NCBI GenBank assembly: GCA_004010275.1
Contig: RBWT01000036.1
Span: forward strand, 1 to 50,606
DNA length: 50,606 bases
Direction: 5' to 3'
Source: Streptomyces huasconensis
GTDB lineage: Bacteria > Actinomycetota > Actinomycetes > Streptomycetales > Streptomycetaceae
The notes under the pieces were generated by a model that searched no databases, had not been told where the DNA came from, and saw nothing but the letters and a program-made list of their open reading frames with translations. The translations under genes and the position numbers were made by a program. Position 1 is the first letter of the stretch. The number at the start of each line of letters is the position of its first letter. Positions 1-7,888 of the stretch are shown here, one piece after another.

Positions 1-36
1 CCCCAGCCGTCAGCTTGTACCCCACCCCGAATACCG

Positions 37-714
37 TCACCAACCGCCTCGGCCGCCGCGCTCCGTCTCGATCTTCTTGCGTAGGTTGAGCACGTGCACG
101 TCCACCGTCCGCACCGATATGTAACCCGACGAGCCGTGGACCCGGTCGAGGAGCTGCGGCCGGGTGAAGACCCGGCCCGGCTCCTCGGCGAGCGCGGTGA
201 GCAGGTCGAACTCGCCCGGCGTGCAGTCGACTTGCCGCCCGTCGACCGTCACCTCGTGCCGCACCGGGTCGACCACCAGGCCGCCCACCCGCAGCACCCC
301 CCGGCCCGCCTCCGGCAGCGGCGCGTGGATGCCGCCCGCGCGCCGCAGCAGCGTCCGTACGCGGGCCATCAGCTCGCGGGGGCTGTACGGCTTGGTGAGG
401 TAGTCGTCGGCGCCCAGGTCGAGGCCCGCGAGGAGGTCGTCCTCGGTGGAGCGTGCCGTCAGCATCAGGATCGGCAGCCGGACGAGTTCCGCCGGCCCGC
501 CCGCGTCCCGCAGCAGCCGCGTGACCTCCAGGCCGTCGGCCCCCGGCATCATCACGTCCAGGATCAGCAGGTCCGGGGGCCTGCGCCGGACCTCGCGGAG
601 GGCGGCGGACCCGTCGTGGACGACGGCGACCGCGTGGCCCTCGCGCTCCAGGTAGCGGCGGACCAACTCGGCCTGTTTCTCGTCGTCCTCCGCGACCAGG
701 ACAAAAGCGCACAT
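37..714 (-). CDS. OmpR/PhoB-family response regulator, C-terminus frameshifted at window edge
   Basis: A two-component response regulator: receiver domain followed by a winged-helix DNA-binding domain. The receiver shows the acidic pair (VAEDDE), the phospho-acceptor Asp in LLILDVMMPG and the conserved Lys in LTKPYSP. The output domain reaches the recognition helix and RTVDVHVLNLRKKIE, after which the frame runs into a stop at 37. Read one base out of phase, the next bases encode RPRRLVTVFGVGYKLTAG, the normal end of this family, so one base appears to be missing around 45-60. The corrected gene runs off the left edge. I chose the ATG at 714 because receivers of this family start directly before the first strand; a GTG lies six codons upstream. 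No partner kinase is visible here; it may lie beyond the edge. Target genes are unknown. Confidence 0.85.
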   Translation of the reverse strand: MCAFVLVAEDDEKQAELVRRYLEREGHAVAVVHDGSAALREVRRRPPDLLILDVMMPGADGLEVTRLLRDAGGPAELVRLPILMLTARSTEDDLLAGLDLGADDYLTKPYSPRELMARVRTLLRRAGGIHAPLPEAGRGVLRVGGLVVDPVRHEVTVDGRQVDCTPGEFDLLTALAEEPGRVFTRPQLLDRVHGSSGYISVRTVDVHVLNLRKKIETERGGRGGW

Positions 715-876
715 GGCGTCGAGGATAGGCACGCCCTGCCGTCTTCAGGCGAGGGAAACCTCATCCGGACAACTGCCTGACAGAATCCTGATAAGTGGCC
801 TCTACGCTTTCCCGGCCCCCGGCCCCGGCCTCGCCCCGGTCCCACCCCTGCCGCCGCCCCTCCCCGCCCTCGGCAC

Positions 877-2308
877 CTAGCCGCCCCGCGCCACCGCAAC
901 ATCGACCAACGTGTCCAGCGCCCACCGCGAGCGACTCGTCCGAGGGACGGCGACGCCGATCCGTACCGCCTGCCCGCGCGCCGCCCATCGGGCCGCGAAG
1001 GCCGGGCCAGGTGTCACGGCGATGCCGCGCGCGGCCGCCGCCGCCACGAACGTCTCCGCACGCCAGGGCGGCGGCAGCTCCCACCAGCAGTAATACGAGC
1101 GTGGATCGGTACGGAACCTCCCCTTCACCCCCGCCCCGATCAACCGCTCCCGCACGATCTCGTGCCGCACCCGCACATCGGCCCGCTTGGCGGCGACCAA
1201 CGTCTCCACGGTTCCGTCGCCGACCCACCGCACGGCCGCCTCCAGGGCGAAACCCCCCGCCGTCCAGCCCCCGGACCGCAGGCTGCGCGCGAGGGCGTCC
1301 AGGTGGCCGGGCGGGGCGGCGAGCATGCCGAGGGTGAGACCGGGGGCGACCCGCTTGGACAGGCTGTCGACGAAGACGACCCGCTCGGGCAGCAGCGCGG
1401 CGAGCGGCGCGGGGGCATCCTCCGCAAGGAAGCCCCACGTACCGTCCTCGACGACATGGCACCCCATGTCCCGTATGACGGCGGCCAATTGAGCACGCCG
1501 CCCCGCACCCGCCGTGACCGACAGCGGATTCTGCAACGTCGGCTGTACGTAGACAGCGGCGAGCGAGGCGCTCCGGTGCGCGGCGGCGAGCGCGTCCGGC
1601 AGCATGCCCTGCTCGTCGACGGCGATCGGCACAAGCCGCACGCCGAGCTGCTCGGCGATGGCTCTCACCAGCGGATACGTGACTTCCTCGACGCCCACGC
1701 GGCCCCCGGGGCGGACGAGCGAGGAGAGAGCGGCGGCGATGCCCTGCCGGCTGTTCCCGGCGAAGAGCAGCTGCCCGGGGTCCGGGCGCCATCCGCCGCG
1801 TGCTGAGCACCGTGGCCGCGGCTTCGCGCGCCTCGGGGGTGCCGTCCGGCGCGACCGTCCGGGTGGCCTCCAGGAGGACATCGGGCCGGGCGAGGGGCCC
1901 GAGGGCGCGAGCCATGAGCGCCGACTGCCCCTCCACCACCGGGTAGTTGAGTTCGAGGTTGACCACGGCCGCCCCCTGCACGGCATCCGGCGCCCGGAGC
2001 CCCGGCGGCCCGAAGCCCGACGGCCGGGGCGGCGCCCCCTCCGTCAGCGCCGCCCCGCCAGGATGCGGCGCCGCGGCCCTGACGAACGTGCCGCGCCCCA
2101 CCTCCCCGACGACCAGGCCCCGCCGCGCCAGCTCCCCGTACACACGGATGGCGGTGGAGCCGGCGATCCCCCGCCGCCGCGCGAAGGCCCGCTGCGTCGG
2201 CAGCCGCTCGCCGCCCCGCAGCCTCCCCGCCTCGATCTCCCGGGCCACCTCATCGGCCACCTCCCGGAAGTCTTTCCGCTTCCGCTGCCGCTTCCCCAGC
2301 TCCGCCAC
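877..2308 (-). CDS. MocR-type (GntR + aminotransferase-like) transcriptional regulator, apparent frameshift
   Basis: N-terminal GntR winged helix (FREVADEVAREIEAGRLRGG, then LPTQRAFARRRG) joined to a fold-type I aminotransferase-like effector domain. The effector part has LLFAGNSRQGIAAAL and the pyridoxal-phosphate lysine in FVDSLSKRVAPGLTLGML. Members sense PLP or amino-compounds and usually act on a divergent gene. Two reading frames are needed: residues 1 to about 170 are in one frame and the rest, ending at 877, in another. The switch lies near 1793-1800, where TVLSTR should continue into GGWRPDPGQ; it corresponds to one extra or two missing bases. The start is a GTG at 2308. It is transcribed away from the alpha/beta hydrolase at 2447, whose promoter region it probably controls. 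The family call is firm; whether the gene is really broken is unclear. Confidence 0.82.
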
Positions 2309-2341
2309 CCGCCACCCACCCCATCCCGTCCCACCGCCACG

Positions 2342-2389
2342 GACATCGGCATTGACATCGGCATTGACACCGGCAGTGACACCGACATT
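2342..2389. repeat. Four tandem copies of a 12-bp unit
   Basis: Units begin at 2342, 2354, 2366 and 2378. The first two are identical (GACATCGGCATT), the third and fourth differ at two bases each. The block fills the centre of the divergent MocR/hydrolase intergenic region and touches the ATTGCACC direct repeat. It could add spacing or extra regulator half-sites. Confidence 0.8.
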
Positions 2390-2417
2390 GCACCGAGAGC
2401 AAAGAGCTTATTGCACC
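2387..2417. promoter_or_regulatory. Direct repeat ATTGCACC x2, candidate MocR operator
   Basis: Two exact copies of ATTGCACC at 2387-2394 and 2410-2417, 23 bp from start to start, so about two helical turns apart on the same DNA face. MocR regulators such as GabR and PdxR bind direct repeats between themselves and a divergent target, which is exactly this arrangement. The second copy ends 29 bp before the hydrolase start. Assignment is by inference. Confidence 0.5.
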
Positions 2418-2446
2418 AGGCAGTTGGGCACGCCTAGCCTCCCCCC

Positions 2447-3343
2447 ATGGCAACCGCACAGCTCAACGGCGTCACCATCGGTTACGACGACACGGGCGAC
2501 GGCGAAACCCGCCCCTCCGCCGACCCCTCAGCCACCCCCTCCACCGGCCCGCACCCCGTCCTCGTCCTCCTCCACGGCCACCCCTTCGACCGCTCCATGT
2601 GGGCCCCGCAGCGCGAGGCGTTCGCCGGGACGCACCGCGTCATCACCCCGGACCTCCGCGGCTACGGCGACTCGACCGTCGTCCCCGGCACCACGGACTT
2701 CGCCACCTTCGCCGAGGACGTCGCCGCGCTCCTGGACCACCTGGGCGCACGGGAGTTCGCCCTCGGCGGCCTCTCGATGGGCGGGCAGCTCGTCATGGAG
2801 TGCCACCGCCTGTTCCCGGAGCGCCTCACGGGCCTCCTCCTCGCCGACACCTTCCCGGCGGCCGAGACCCCCGAGGGCAAGGCCGCCCGCAACGCCCAAG
2901 CGGACCGGCTCCTTGCCGAGGGCATGCAGGGGTACGCGGACGAGGTGCGGGACAAGATGGTGGCCCCGTACAACACGGAGGCGTCCGCGTACGTCCACCG
3001 CATGATGCTGGCCGCCCCGCCCGAGGGAGCCGCCGCCGCCCTGCGCGGCCGGGCCGAACGCCCCGACTACCGCGCGATGCTGACCCGCGTCGCCGTGCCG
3101 TCCCTCGTGGTCGTGGGCCGCGACGACACGTACACGCCGGTCTCCGACGCCGAGGCCATGCACGCCGCGCTCCCCGACTCCGCGCTGTGCGTCGTCGCCG
3201 CCGCACACCTGCCGAACCTGGAACGCCCCGCCGAGTTCAACGCCGCGGTCCGCACCTGGCTGAACCGCCTCCCGACACCCGTATCCACGCCCACGCCTGC
3301 CCCCACGCCTGCCCCTGTCCCCACCCCCGCACCTCCGGAATAG
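2447..3343 (+). CDS. Alpha/beta-fold hydrolase
   Basis: A 298-residue cytoplasmic alpha/beta hydrolase. The oxyanion-hole strand LVLLHGHPFDRSMW, nucleophile elbow GLSMGG (Ser), acid in VVVGRDDTYTP and catalytic His in AAHLPNLERP are all present and in the right order, so it is probably active as an esterase, haloperoxidase-like enzyme or C-C hydrolase; the substrate cannot be read from sequence. An insertion rich in Pro/Ser/Thr sits near residues 20-35, and the last 25 residues are a low-complexity Pro/Thr/Ala tail from a repeated CCCACGCCTG-like stretch. ATG 2447 starts just before the first beta strand. It is divergent from the MocR gene and probably its target. Confidence 0.85.
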   Translation: MATAQLNGVTIGYDDTGDGETRPSADPSATPSTGPHPVLVLLHGHPFDRSMWAPQREAFAGTHRVITPDLRGYGDSTVVPGTTDFATFAEDVAALLDHLGAREFALGGLSMGGQLVMECHRLFPERLTGLLLADTFPAAETPEGKAARNAQADRLLAEGMQGYADEVRDKMVAPYNTEASAYVHRMMLAAPPEGAAAALRGRAERPDYRAMLTRVAVPSLVVVGRDDTYTPVSDAEAMHAALPDSALCVVAAAHLPNLERPAEFNAAVRTWLNRLPTPVSTPTPAPTPAPVPTPAPPE

Positions 3344-3438
3344 GGGAGTTTTCTCCACCGACTCCCGGCCGGTCGCCGCCCCATAATGAACCCGCGGACC
3401 GCATGAAACCCGCAGTTCACAGACCTAGGGGGACAACC

Positions 3439-4779
3439 GTGACGACCGTGCCCACAGAACGGCGGACCGCGCGAAGCGGCCCGCACGGCAACCGCGACGC
3501 CTTCACCCGCTCCCTGCTCCTGTGGGGCCTGTCCCTGCGGGCGTTCGCGCTCTCCCTCTGGATGGCCCACGCCCACGTCTTCGTCGCGGGCGGCCCGAAC
3601 GCCAGGCTGCTGCCGGGCCCCGTGCGGAGCGTACGGAAGCTCGCCGACCGGCAGCGCCGCCTGGCCGAGGAGTGGTCGGGCAGGGAGTTCCCCGCCCCGT
3701 ACCGCGAACTGCCCGCGACCGGCCAAGGTCTCGCCCTGCGCGCCCAGTTGGCGGGCAAGGAGGGGCAGGTCTGGCGGGACTGGCGGTGGGCGGGCCTCGA
3801 CCCGTACGTCGGCGGAATGATCGCCTTCGGGCCCCTCGCCCTCGTACTCAGCGGCATATGGGGCCTGGTCACAGCGGTGTACGGGGTGCGGCTCTCCCAG
3901 GAGTGGGGCAGCGTCTGGTACCTGTTCGTCCCGGTCCAGAACTGGCCGACGGCCGCCCTCGCCGGGCTCCTCGGCGTCCTCCAGTTCCCGCTCGCGTACT
4001 TCTGGGCCGCGCCGCGCGCCGTCCGGCTCCATGAGCGTTGCCTACGGGCGATGCTCACCCCGAGCGAGAGCGAACTGCGCGCGGAAATGGCGAAGATGGC
4101 CGACCGCATCGACCACCTCACCACGACCCGTTCCGCCGCCGTCGACACCCAGATGTCCGAGATCCGGCGCATCGAACGCGACCTGCACGACGGCGCGCAG
4201 GTCCGGCTGGTGGCGATGGGCATGACGCTCGACGCCGCCGAACATCTCCTGGAGTCGAACCCCGCCGCCGTCCGCGCCCTGCTCGCCGAGGCCCGCGAGA
4301 ACTCCGCGAAGGCCCTCCAGGAACTGCGCGACCTGGTCCGCGGCATCCACCCGCCGATCCTCGCCGACCGCGGACTCGCCGACGCCGTCCGGTCGTTGGC
4401 GCTGATCAGCCCGCTCAGGACCGAGGTCACCACCGACCTGCCCGCGCGGCCCGAGACTCCGGTGGAGTCCGCCGTCTACTTCGCGGTCTCGGAGGCCCTG
4501 GCCAACGCCGTCAAGCACGCGACGGCCGAACGGGCCTGGATCGACATCCGGTACGAGAACGGCGGCCCCGGAAGCGGTGACGGGGCGCTGTGCGTCACCG
4601 TCACGGACGACGGCCGCGGCGGCGCCGACCCGGCGCGCGGCTCAGGACTGCGTGGCATCGAACAGCGCCTGGCGACCTTCGACGGCGTCCTCGCCGTGAG
4701 CAGCCCGCCCGGCGGCCCGACGATGGTGACGATGGAGGTGCCGTGCGCGTTGTCCTCGCCGAAGACCACTTCCTCCTGA
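3439..4779 (+). CDS. Membrane sensor histidine kinase (HisKA_3/NarX type)
   Basis: About 446 residues. The first half carries three hydrophobic segments (around residues 26-45, 120-145 and 165-185) with a hydrophilic stretch of about 70 residues between the first two that may be the sensing part. A short coiled linker leads to the dimerisation/phosphotransfer helix RRIERDLHDGAQVRL with the phospho-accepting His near residue 250. The HATPase domain follows with ALANAVKHA (N box), DDGRGG (G1) and GSGLRGIEQRL (G2). Start: GTG 3439 has AGGGGGA 5 nt upstream; an in-frame ATG at 3403 lacks such a site. The stop lies 37 bp inside the following regulator gene, so the two are translationally coupled and form a two-component pair. 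Confidence 0.88.
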   Translation: MTTVPTERRTARSGPHGNRDAFTRSLLLWGLSLRAFALSLWMAHAHVFVAGGPNARLLPGPVRSVRKLADRQRRLAEEWSGREFPAPYRELPATGQGLALRAQLAGKEGQVWRDWRWAGLDPYVGGMIAFGPLALVLSGIWGLVTAVYGVRLSQEWGSVWYLFVPVQNWPTAALAGLLGVLQFPLAYFWAAPRAVRLHERCLRAMLTPSESELRAEMAKMADRIDHLTTTRSAAVDTQMSEIRRIERDLHDGAQVRLVAMGMTLDAAEHLLESNPAAVRALLAEARENSAKALQELRDLVRGIHPPILADRGLADAVRSLALISPLRTEVTTDLPARPETPVESAVYFAVSEALANAVKHATAERAWIDIRYENGGPGSGDGALCVTVTDDGRGGADPARGSGLRGIEQRLATFDGVLAVSSPPGGPTMVTMEVPCALSSPKTTSS

Positions 4780-5386
4780 GGGACGGCCTCGTCCGCCTCC
4801 TGACCGCCTTCGGGCACGAGGTCGCCGCGGCCGTCGACAACGGCCCGGAGCTGCTCACCGCGCTCACGGACCTGCGGCCGGACGTCGCGGTCGTCGACGT
4901 CGGCTCCCGCCCGGTTTCAGCGACGAGGGCCTGCGCGCCGCGGTCGAGGCGCGCACCCGGCAGCCCGGCCTGCCGGTGCTGCTGCTCTCCCAGTACGTGG
5001 AACCGCTCTACGCCCATGAGCTGCTGGCCACCGGCTCCGAAGGGGTCGGCTACGCGCTCAAGGACCGGGTCTCCAACGGCGCCCAGTTCATCGCGACGAT
5101 CGAGCGGGTCGCCGCGGGCGGCACGGCCATGGACCCCGAGGTGGTCTCCCAGCTCCTGGTCCGCAAGGCCCGGGACACCGCCATGGCGACCCTCACGGCA
5201 CGCGAACGGGAGGTCCTGGAGTGCCTGGCGCAGGGCCGCTCCAACGCGGGCATCGCGGAGACGCTGTTCATCTCGGAGAAGGCCGTCGCCAAGCACATCG
5301 GCAACATCTTCCCGAAGCTCGGACTGCCGCCCTCGGACACGGACAACCGCCGGGTGCTGGCGGTCCTGGCGTACCTGGACCGCTGA
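4743..5386 (+). CDS. NarL/FixJ-family response regulator, partner of the upstream kinase; one base missing
   Basis: Receiver plus LuxR-type helix-turn-helix. The N-terminus reads VRVVLAEDHFLLRDGLVRLL from a GTG at 4743, inside the kinase gene. The output domain has LTAREREVLECLAQGRSN and ISEKAVAKHIGNIF. The frame breaks after VAVVDV: adding one C at about 4901 restores RLPPGFSDEGLRAAVEAR and joins smoothly to LLLSQYVEPLYAHELL in the second frame. The phospho-acceptor Asp in VVDV is intact. So this is one 214-residue gene with a likely sequencing deletion. Overlap with the kinase makes it the cognate regulator. Its downstream end faces a block of 17-bp repeats. Confidence 0.85.
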
Positions 5387-5411
5387 GACCGGCGGGGCGG
5401 GGTTTGCTAGG

Positions 5412-5598
5412 TGGACGGGTTCACCAAATGGACGGTTTCGCCAGGTGAACGGCCTCGCCGGGTGGACGGCGTCATCAGGTGAACGGCGTCGTCAGGCGAA
5501 CGGCTCCACCAGGCGGACGGCTTCGCCAGATGCAGGGCTTCGCCAGATGGAGGGCTTCGGCAGATGGAGGGCTTCGGCAGATGGACGGCGTCACCAGG
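5412..5598. repeat. Minisatellite: 11 tandem copies of a 17-bp unit
   Basis: Eleven consecutive 17-bp units start at 5412 and every 17 bp to 5582. A consensus is TGGACGGCTTCGCCAGG, with substitutions only, no length change. The block fills the gap between the convergent response regulator and dehydrogenase genes, and its last unit contains the dehydrogenase stop codon. Because 17 is not a multiple of three, all frames stay open across it. Many units carry GGTG...CACC half-palindromes and could form weak hairpins. Confidence 0.95.
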
Positions 5599-6377
5599 TG
5601 GGGCGCGCGCCCACCCCGCCGTCCACCACCAGGTCCGTACCCGTGATCCAGGACGCGGCGTCCGAGGCGAGGAACACGCAGGCGTTGCCGATGTCCTCGG
5701 GCCGTCCGAGCCGCCCGAGCGGCGCCGCCCGGCCCCACCGCTCCACACCCTGCGGCCACTCCTCGGCGAGGCCCGGCCGGTCGACGAGGCCGGGCGAGAC
5801 GCTGTTGACGCGGATGCCGCGCGGCCCGTACTCCAGGGCCGCCGAGCGGGCGAACATGATCAGGGCGGCCTTGGAGGCGCTGTAGTGCGCGTGGCCGGGG
5901 GCGGGGTGCGAGCCCTCGATGGACGCGATGTGCGTGACCGTGCCGCCGCCGTCCTGCCGGGCCATGAGGTCCGCGGCGGCCTGGGTGCAGCAGAAGGCGC
6001 TGGTCACGTTGGCCTCGGAGAGGCGGCGCCACTCGTCGGCCGTCATGTCCGCGAGGTCCCGCAGAGGCTGGATTCCGGCGTTGTTGACCAGGGCGTCCAG
6101 CCGGCCCCGCCAGGCGTACGCGGCCTCGACGAGGCGGTGGCACTCTTCCTCCCGGGTCAGGTCCGCCGACAGGGCGACCGCGTCACCGCCGGCCGCCTCG
6201 ATCCGCTCGACCAGTTCCCGGGCCCGCGTCTCGCCCCGCCGGAAGTGCACCACGACCGCAGCCCCGGCCTGCGCGAACCGCCGGGCGATCCCGGCGCCGA
6301 TCCCGCCGCTGGCCCCGGTGACGAGAGCGACGCGCCCGTCCGAGCCGCGGCAGACAGGCGTCCCGCCACGCCGGCAC
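5591..6377 (-). CDS. Short-chain dehydrogenase/reductase (classical SDR), N-terminus frameshifted
   Basis: NAD(P)-dependent oxidoreductase with the full classical set: cofactor loop TGASGGIGAGIARRF, the NNAG strand (LDALVNNAGIQPLRD), catalytic Ser in HIASIEGSHP, YSASK (Tyr and Lys), and RVNSVSPG. The C-terminal GTDLVVDGG motif is typical. The frame holding the cofactor loop meets a stop upstream before any start codon. The preceding residues VPAWRDACLPRL come from another frame starting at a GTG at 6377 with GGAG 7 nt upstream, so an indel near 6340 (one extra or two missing bases) is likely. The stop lies in the last unit of the 17-bp minisatellite. Substrate unknown; SDRs that end in VVDGG are often 3-oxoacyl-ACP reductase-like or sugar/polyol dehydrogenases. 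Confidence 0.8.
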
Positions 6378-6440
6378 GCTCACGCTCCGGGCCCACGAAG
6401 GCCCGGCCTCGCCGTGAACCTCCGCCTCGCCCCGACCCGC

Positions 6441-6522
6441 CACCCCGTCACGCACCGCCTCGCTTCGAACCGTCACCCCGTCACGCACCGCCTCGCCCCG
6501 CCCTCCACCCCGTCACGCACCG
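6441..6522. repeat. Three direct repeats of CACCCCGTCACGCACCG
   Basis: Exact 17-bp copies at 6441-6457, 6474-6490 and 6506-6522, with partly conserved sequence between them, giving a period of 32-33 bp. The third copy contains the stop codon of the cupin gene that ends at 6513; the others look like tandem duplications of that gene end. They fill the space between the cupin stop and the dehydrogenase start. Confidence 0.9.
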
Positions 6523-7114
6523 AAGACACCCTCCGCCCCTTCTCTCCCCATCCGCACCGGCTCCCCCGGCCTGCACAGCTCCCGGATGACCCGTGCCCGC
6601 CCCGGATACCGCGCGGCCAACTCCTCCGGGTCCCCGCCTTCGTAGTCCTGGGGCAGGAACCCCGGCGCCATCGTCGTACCGAACAGTGACCACCCGTACC
6701 GCCGCCGTCGGCCGTCGGCCGGGCCGGGTGCCACGCGCGCCCCCATCCAGGTCCCGCGGGGACGACGAGCTGTACGCATCCGGCCTGCCCCAGCACGGCC
6801 AGGCGGTCCGTGCCGTCGGGTGCCAGGAGCAGCAGTTCCAGGGCGTCGCCCTCGTAGAAGTGCCAGACCTCGTCGGTGGGCAGGCGGTGCAGGGCGGAGA
6901 AGTCCCCGGGGGCGGTGGTCAGGAGCACGAGGATGGCCGTGCCGGCGGGGCGGCCCGCGGCGTCGGGCGGCCCGGCCCAGGTCTGGCGGAACCGCCCGCC
7001 CTCGACCGGCAGAGGCCGCAACCCGTACCGCGCGGCGACTTCGTCAGCTGTCTCGTCCTGCTCGTCCTGCTCGTCCTGCTCGCCCTTTTCCACCACGTCC
7101 ACCTTTTCCACCAT
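6513..7114 (-). CDS. DUF985 cupin-like protein, one base missing
   Basis: Small beta-barrel protein of the DUF985/cupin_5 family. Visible are RYGLRPLPVEGGRFRQTW, LLTTAPGDFSALHRL, DEVWHFYEGDALELLLLAPDG and, in the second frame, SLFGTTMAPGFLPQDYEGGD and ELAARYP, all in family order. The frame breaks after QLVVPAG; one extra C in the CCC run at about 6752-6755 gives the usual TWMGARV continuation. The function of the family is not established; the His/Glu positions suggest a metal-binding cupin pocket. The N-terminus begins with an unusual Glu/Gln/Asp repeat (EQD x3) from a 9-bp tandem repeat, probably dispensable. ATG 7114 is the only good start before the conserved part. Confidence 0.78.
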
Positions 7115-7179
7115 GGACGAAGAGGTCCCCGGCAGCGGCGCGTCTCATGCACCCCACAGAAGCCTCCTGCCCGCCCGCC

Positions 7180-7773
7180 TCAGGGCGTGAGGGACCGCCA
7201 GATCCGCTCCGGCAGGACGCGCGCGGCGTGCCCGAGGTCGACGTCGTCCAGGCCGGAGAGCCGACGGCGCGCGGTCGCGACGATCGGCCCCATGACGAGC
7301 GCCTCGACCACGGGCACGTCCAGCGGGGCGATCTCGCCCGACTCCACGTGCCGGCGCACCCACTCGGTCAGCGGCGACAGCCGGGCCTCCTGGGCGTCGC
7401 GGAGCTGCTTGGCGTGGGCCATGCCGACCCGGTCGGCATAGGAGGAGTGCAGCAGCCGGGAGGCGTCCGGATGCTCCTGGACGAACGTCAGATACGTCTG
7501 TACGAGCGCACGGACGCCGCCCCGCGCCGTACGCGAACGCGCGACGCCCGCGGCCAGTTCACCGAGGAGACGTTCGAGCCAGCGCAGCAGCAGGGCGTTC
7601 ATCAGACCGTCGACGCTGCCGAAGTGGTGGTAGAGACTGCCGAGGCTGACCCCGCTGGCCCGGGTGAGGGCGCCGACGGTGACGCCCTGCTCCCCCGCGT
7701 CGGCGTACACCTGGAGGGCGGCGTCCAGGAGGCGCTCGGCGGTCTCCACGCCACGTCGTTGCTTGGGGCTCAT
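7180..7773 (-). CDS. TetR-family transcriptional regulator
   Basis: About 197 residues. The N-terminal helix-turn-helix is clear (AERLLDAALQVYADAG, then ALTRASGVSLGSLYHHFGS), followed by an all-alpha ligand/dimer domain with FVQEHPDASRLLHSS and the end ERIWRSLTP. The ligand-binding half resembles TetR_C domains of unknown ligand. I chose ATG 7773 (MSPKQRRG); GTG and other codons six or more bases upstream are possible. It is transcribed away from the kinase gene at 7889, with a 26-bp palindrome between them that is a good operator candidate, so it probably represses itself and perhaps the kinase. Confidence 0.88.
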   Translation of the reverse strand: MSPKQRRGVETAERLLDAALQVYADAGEQGVTVGALTRASGVSLGSLYHHFGSVDGLMNALLLRWLERLLGELAAGVARSRTARGGVRALVQTYLTFVQEHPDASRLLHSSYADRVGMAHAKQLRDAQEARLSPLTEWVRRHVESGEIAPLDVPVVEALVMGPIVATARRRLSGLDDVDLGHAARVLPERIWRSLTP

Positions 7774-7858
7774 GGTGCTCACCAGCGTAGACCCCGGGAC
7801 CACGAGGGCGGACCGGGCGCCTCCGCTCCCGGGGAGGGGAAGGGAGCGTACGGGAAGT

Positions 7859-7884
7859 GGAAAGGTTTTCTAGAAAGATCTTCC
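7859..7884. promoter_or_regulatory. 26-bp palindrome, candidate TetR operator
   Basis: GGAA-N4-TTTCTAGAAA-N4-TTCC: the outer four and inner ten bases are perfectly symmetric, with a spacing typical of TetR dimer sites. It lies in an AT-rich patch that stands out from its surroundings, 4 bp upstream of the first kinase start candidate and within the TetR/kinase divergent region. Confidence 0.55.
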
Positions 7885-7888
7885 ACCC

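Noticed and set aside
2599..3438. Upstream extension of the histidine kinase frame
   Set aside because: It overlaps the alpha/beta hydrolase in another frame; GTG 3439 has a proper ribosome site and family-typical N-terminus.
5412..5598. Possible CRISPR array
   Set aside because: Units are 17 bp, directly adjacent with no spacers, and diverged. It is a minisatellite. No CRISPR array or cas operon was seen in the window; the Cas4-like gene alone is not evidence for one.
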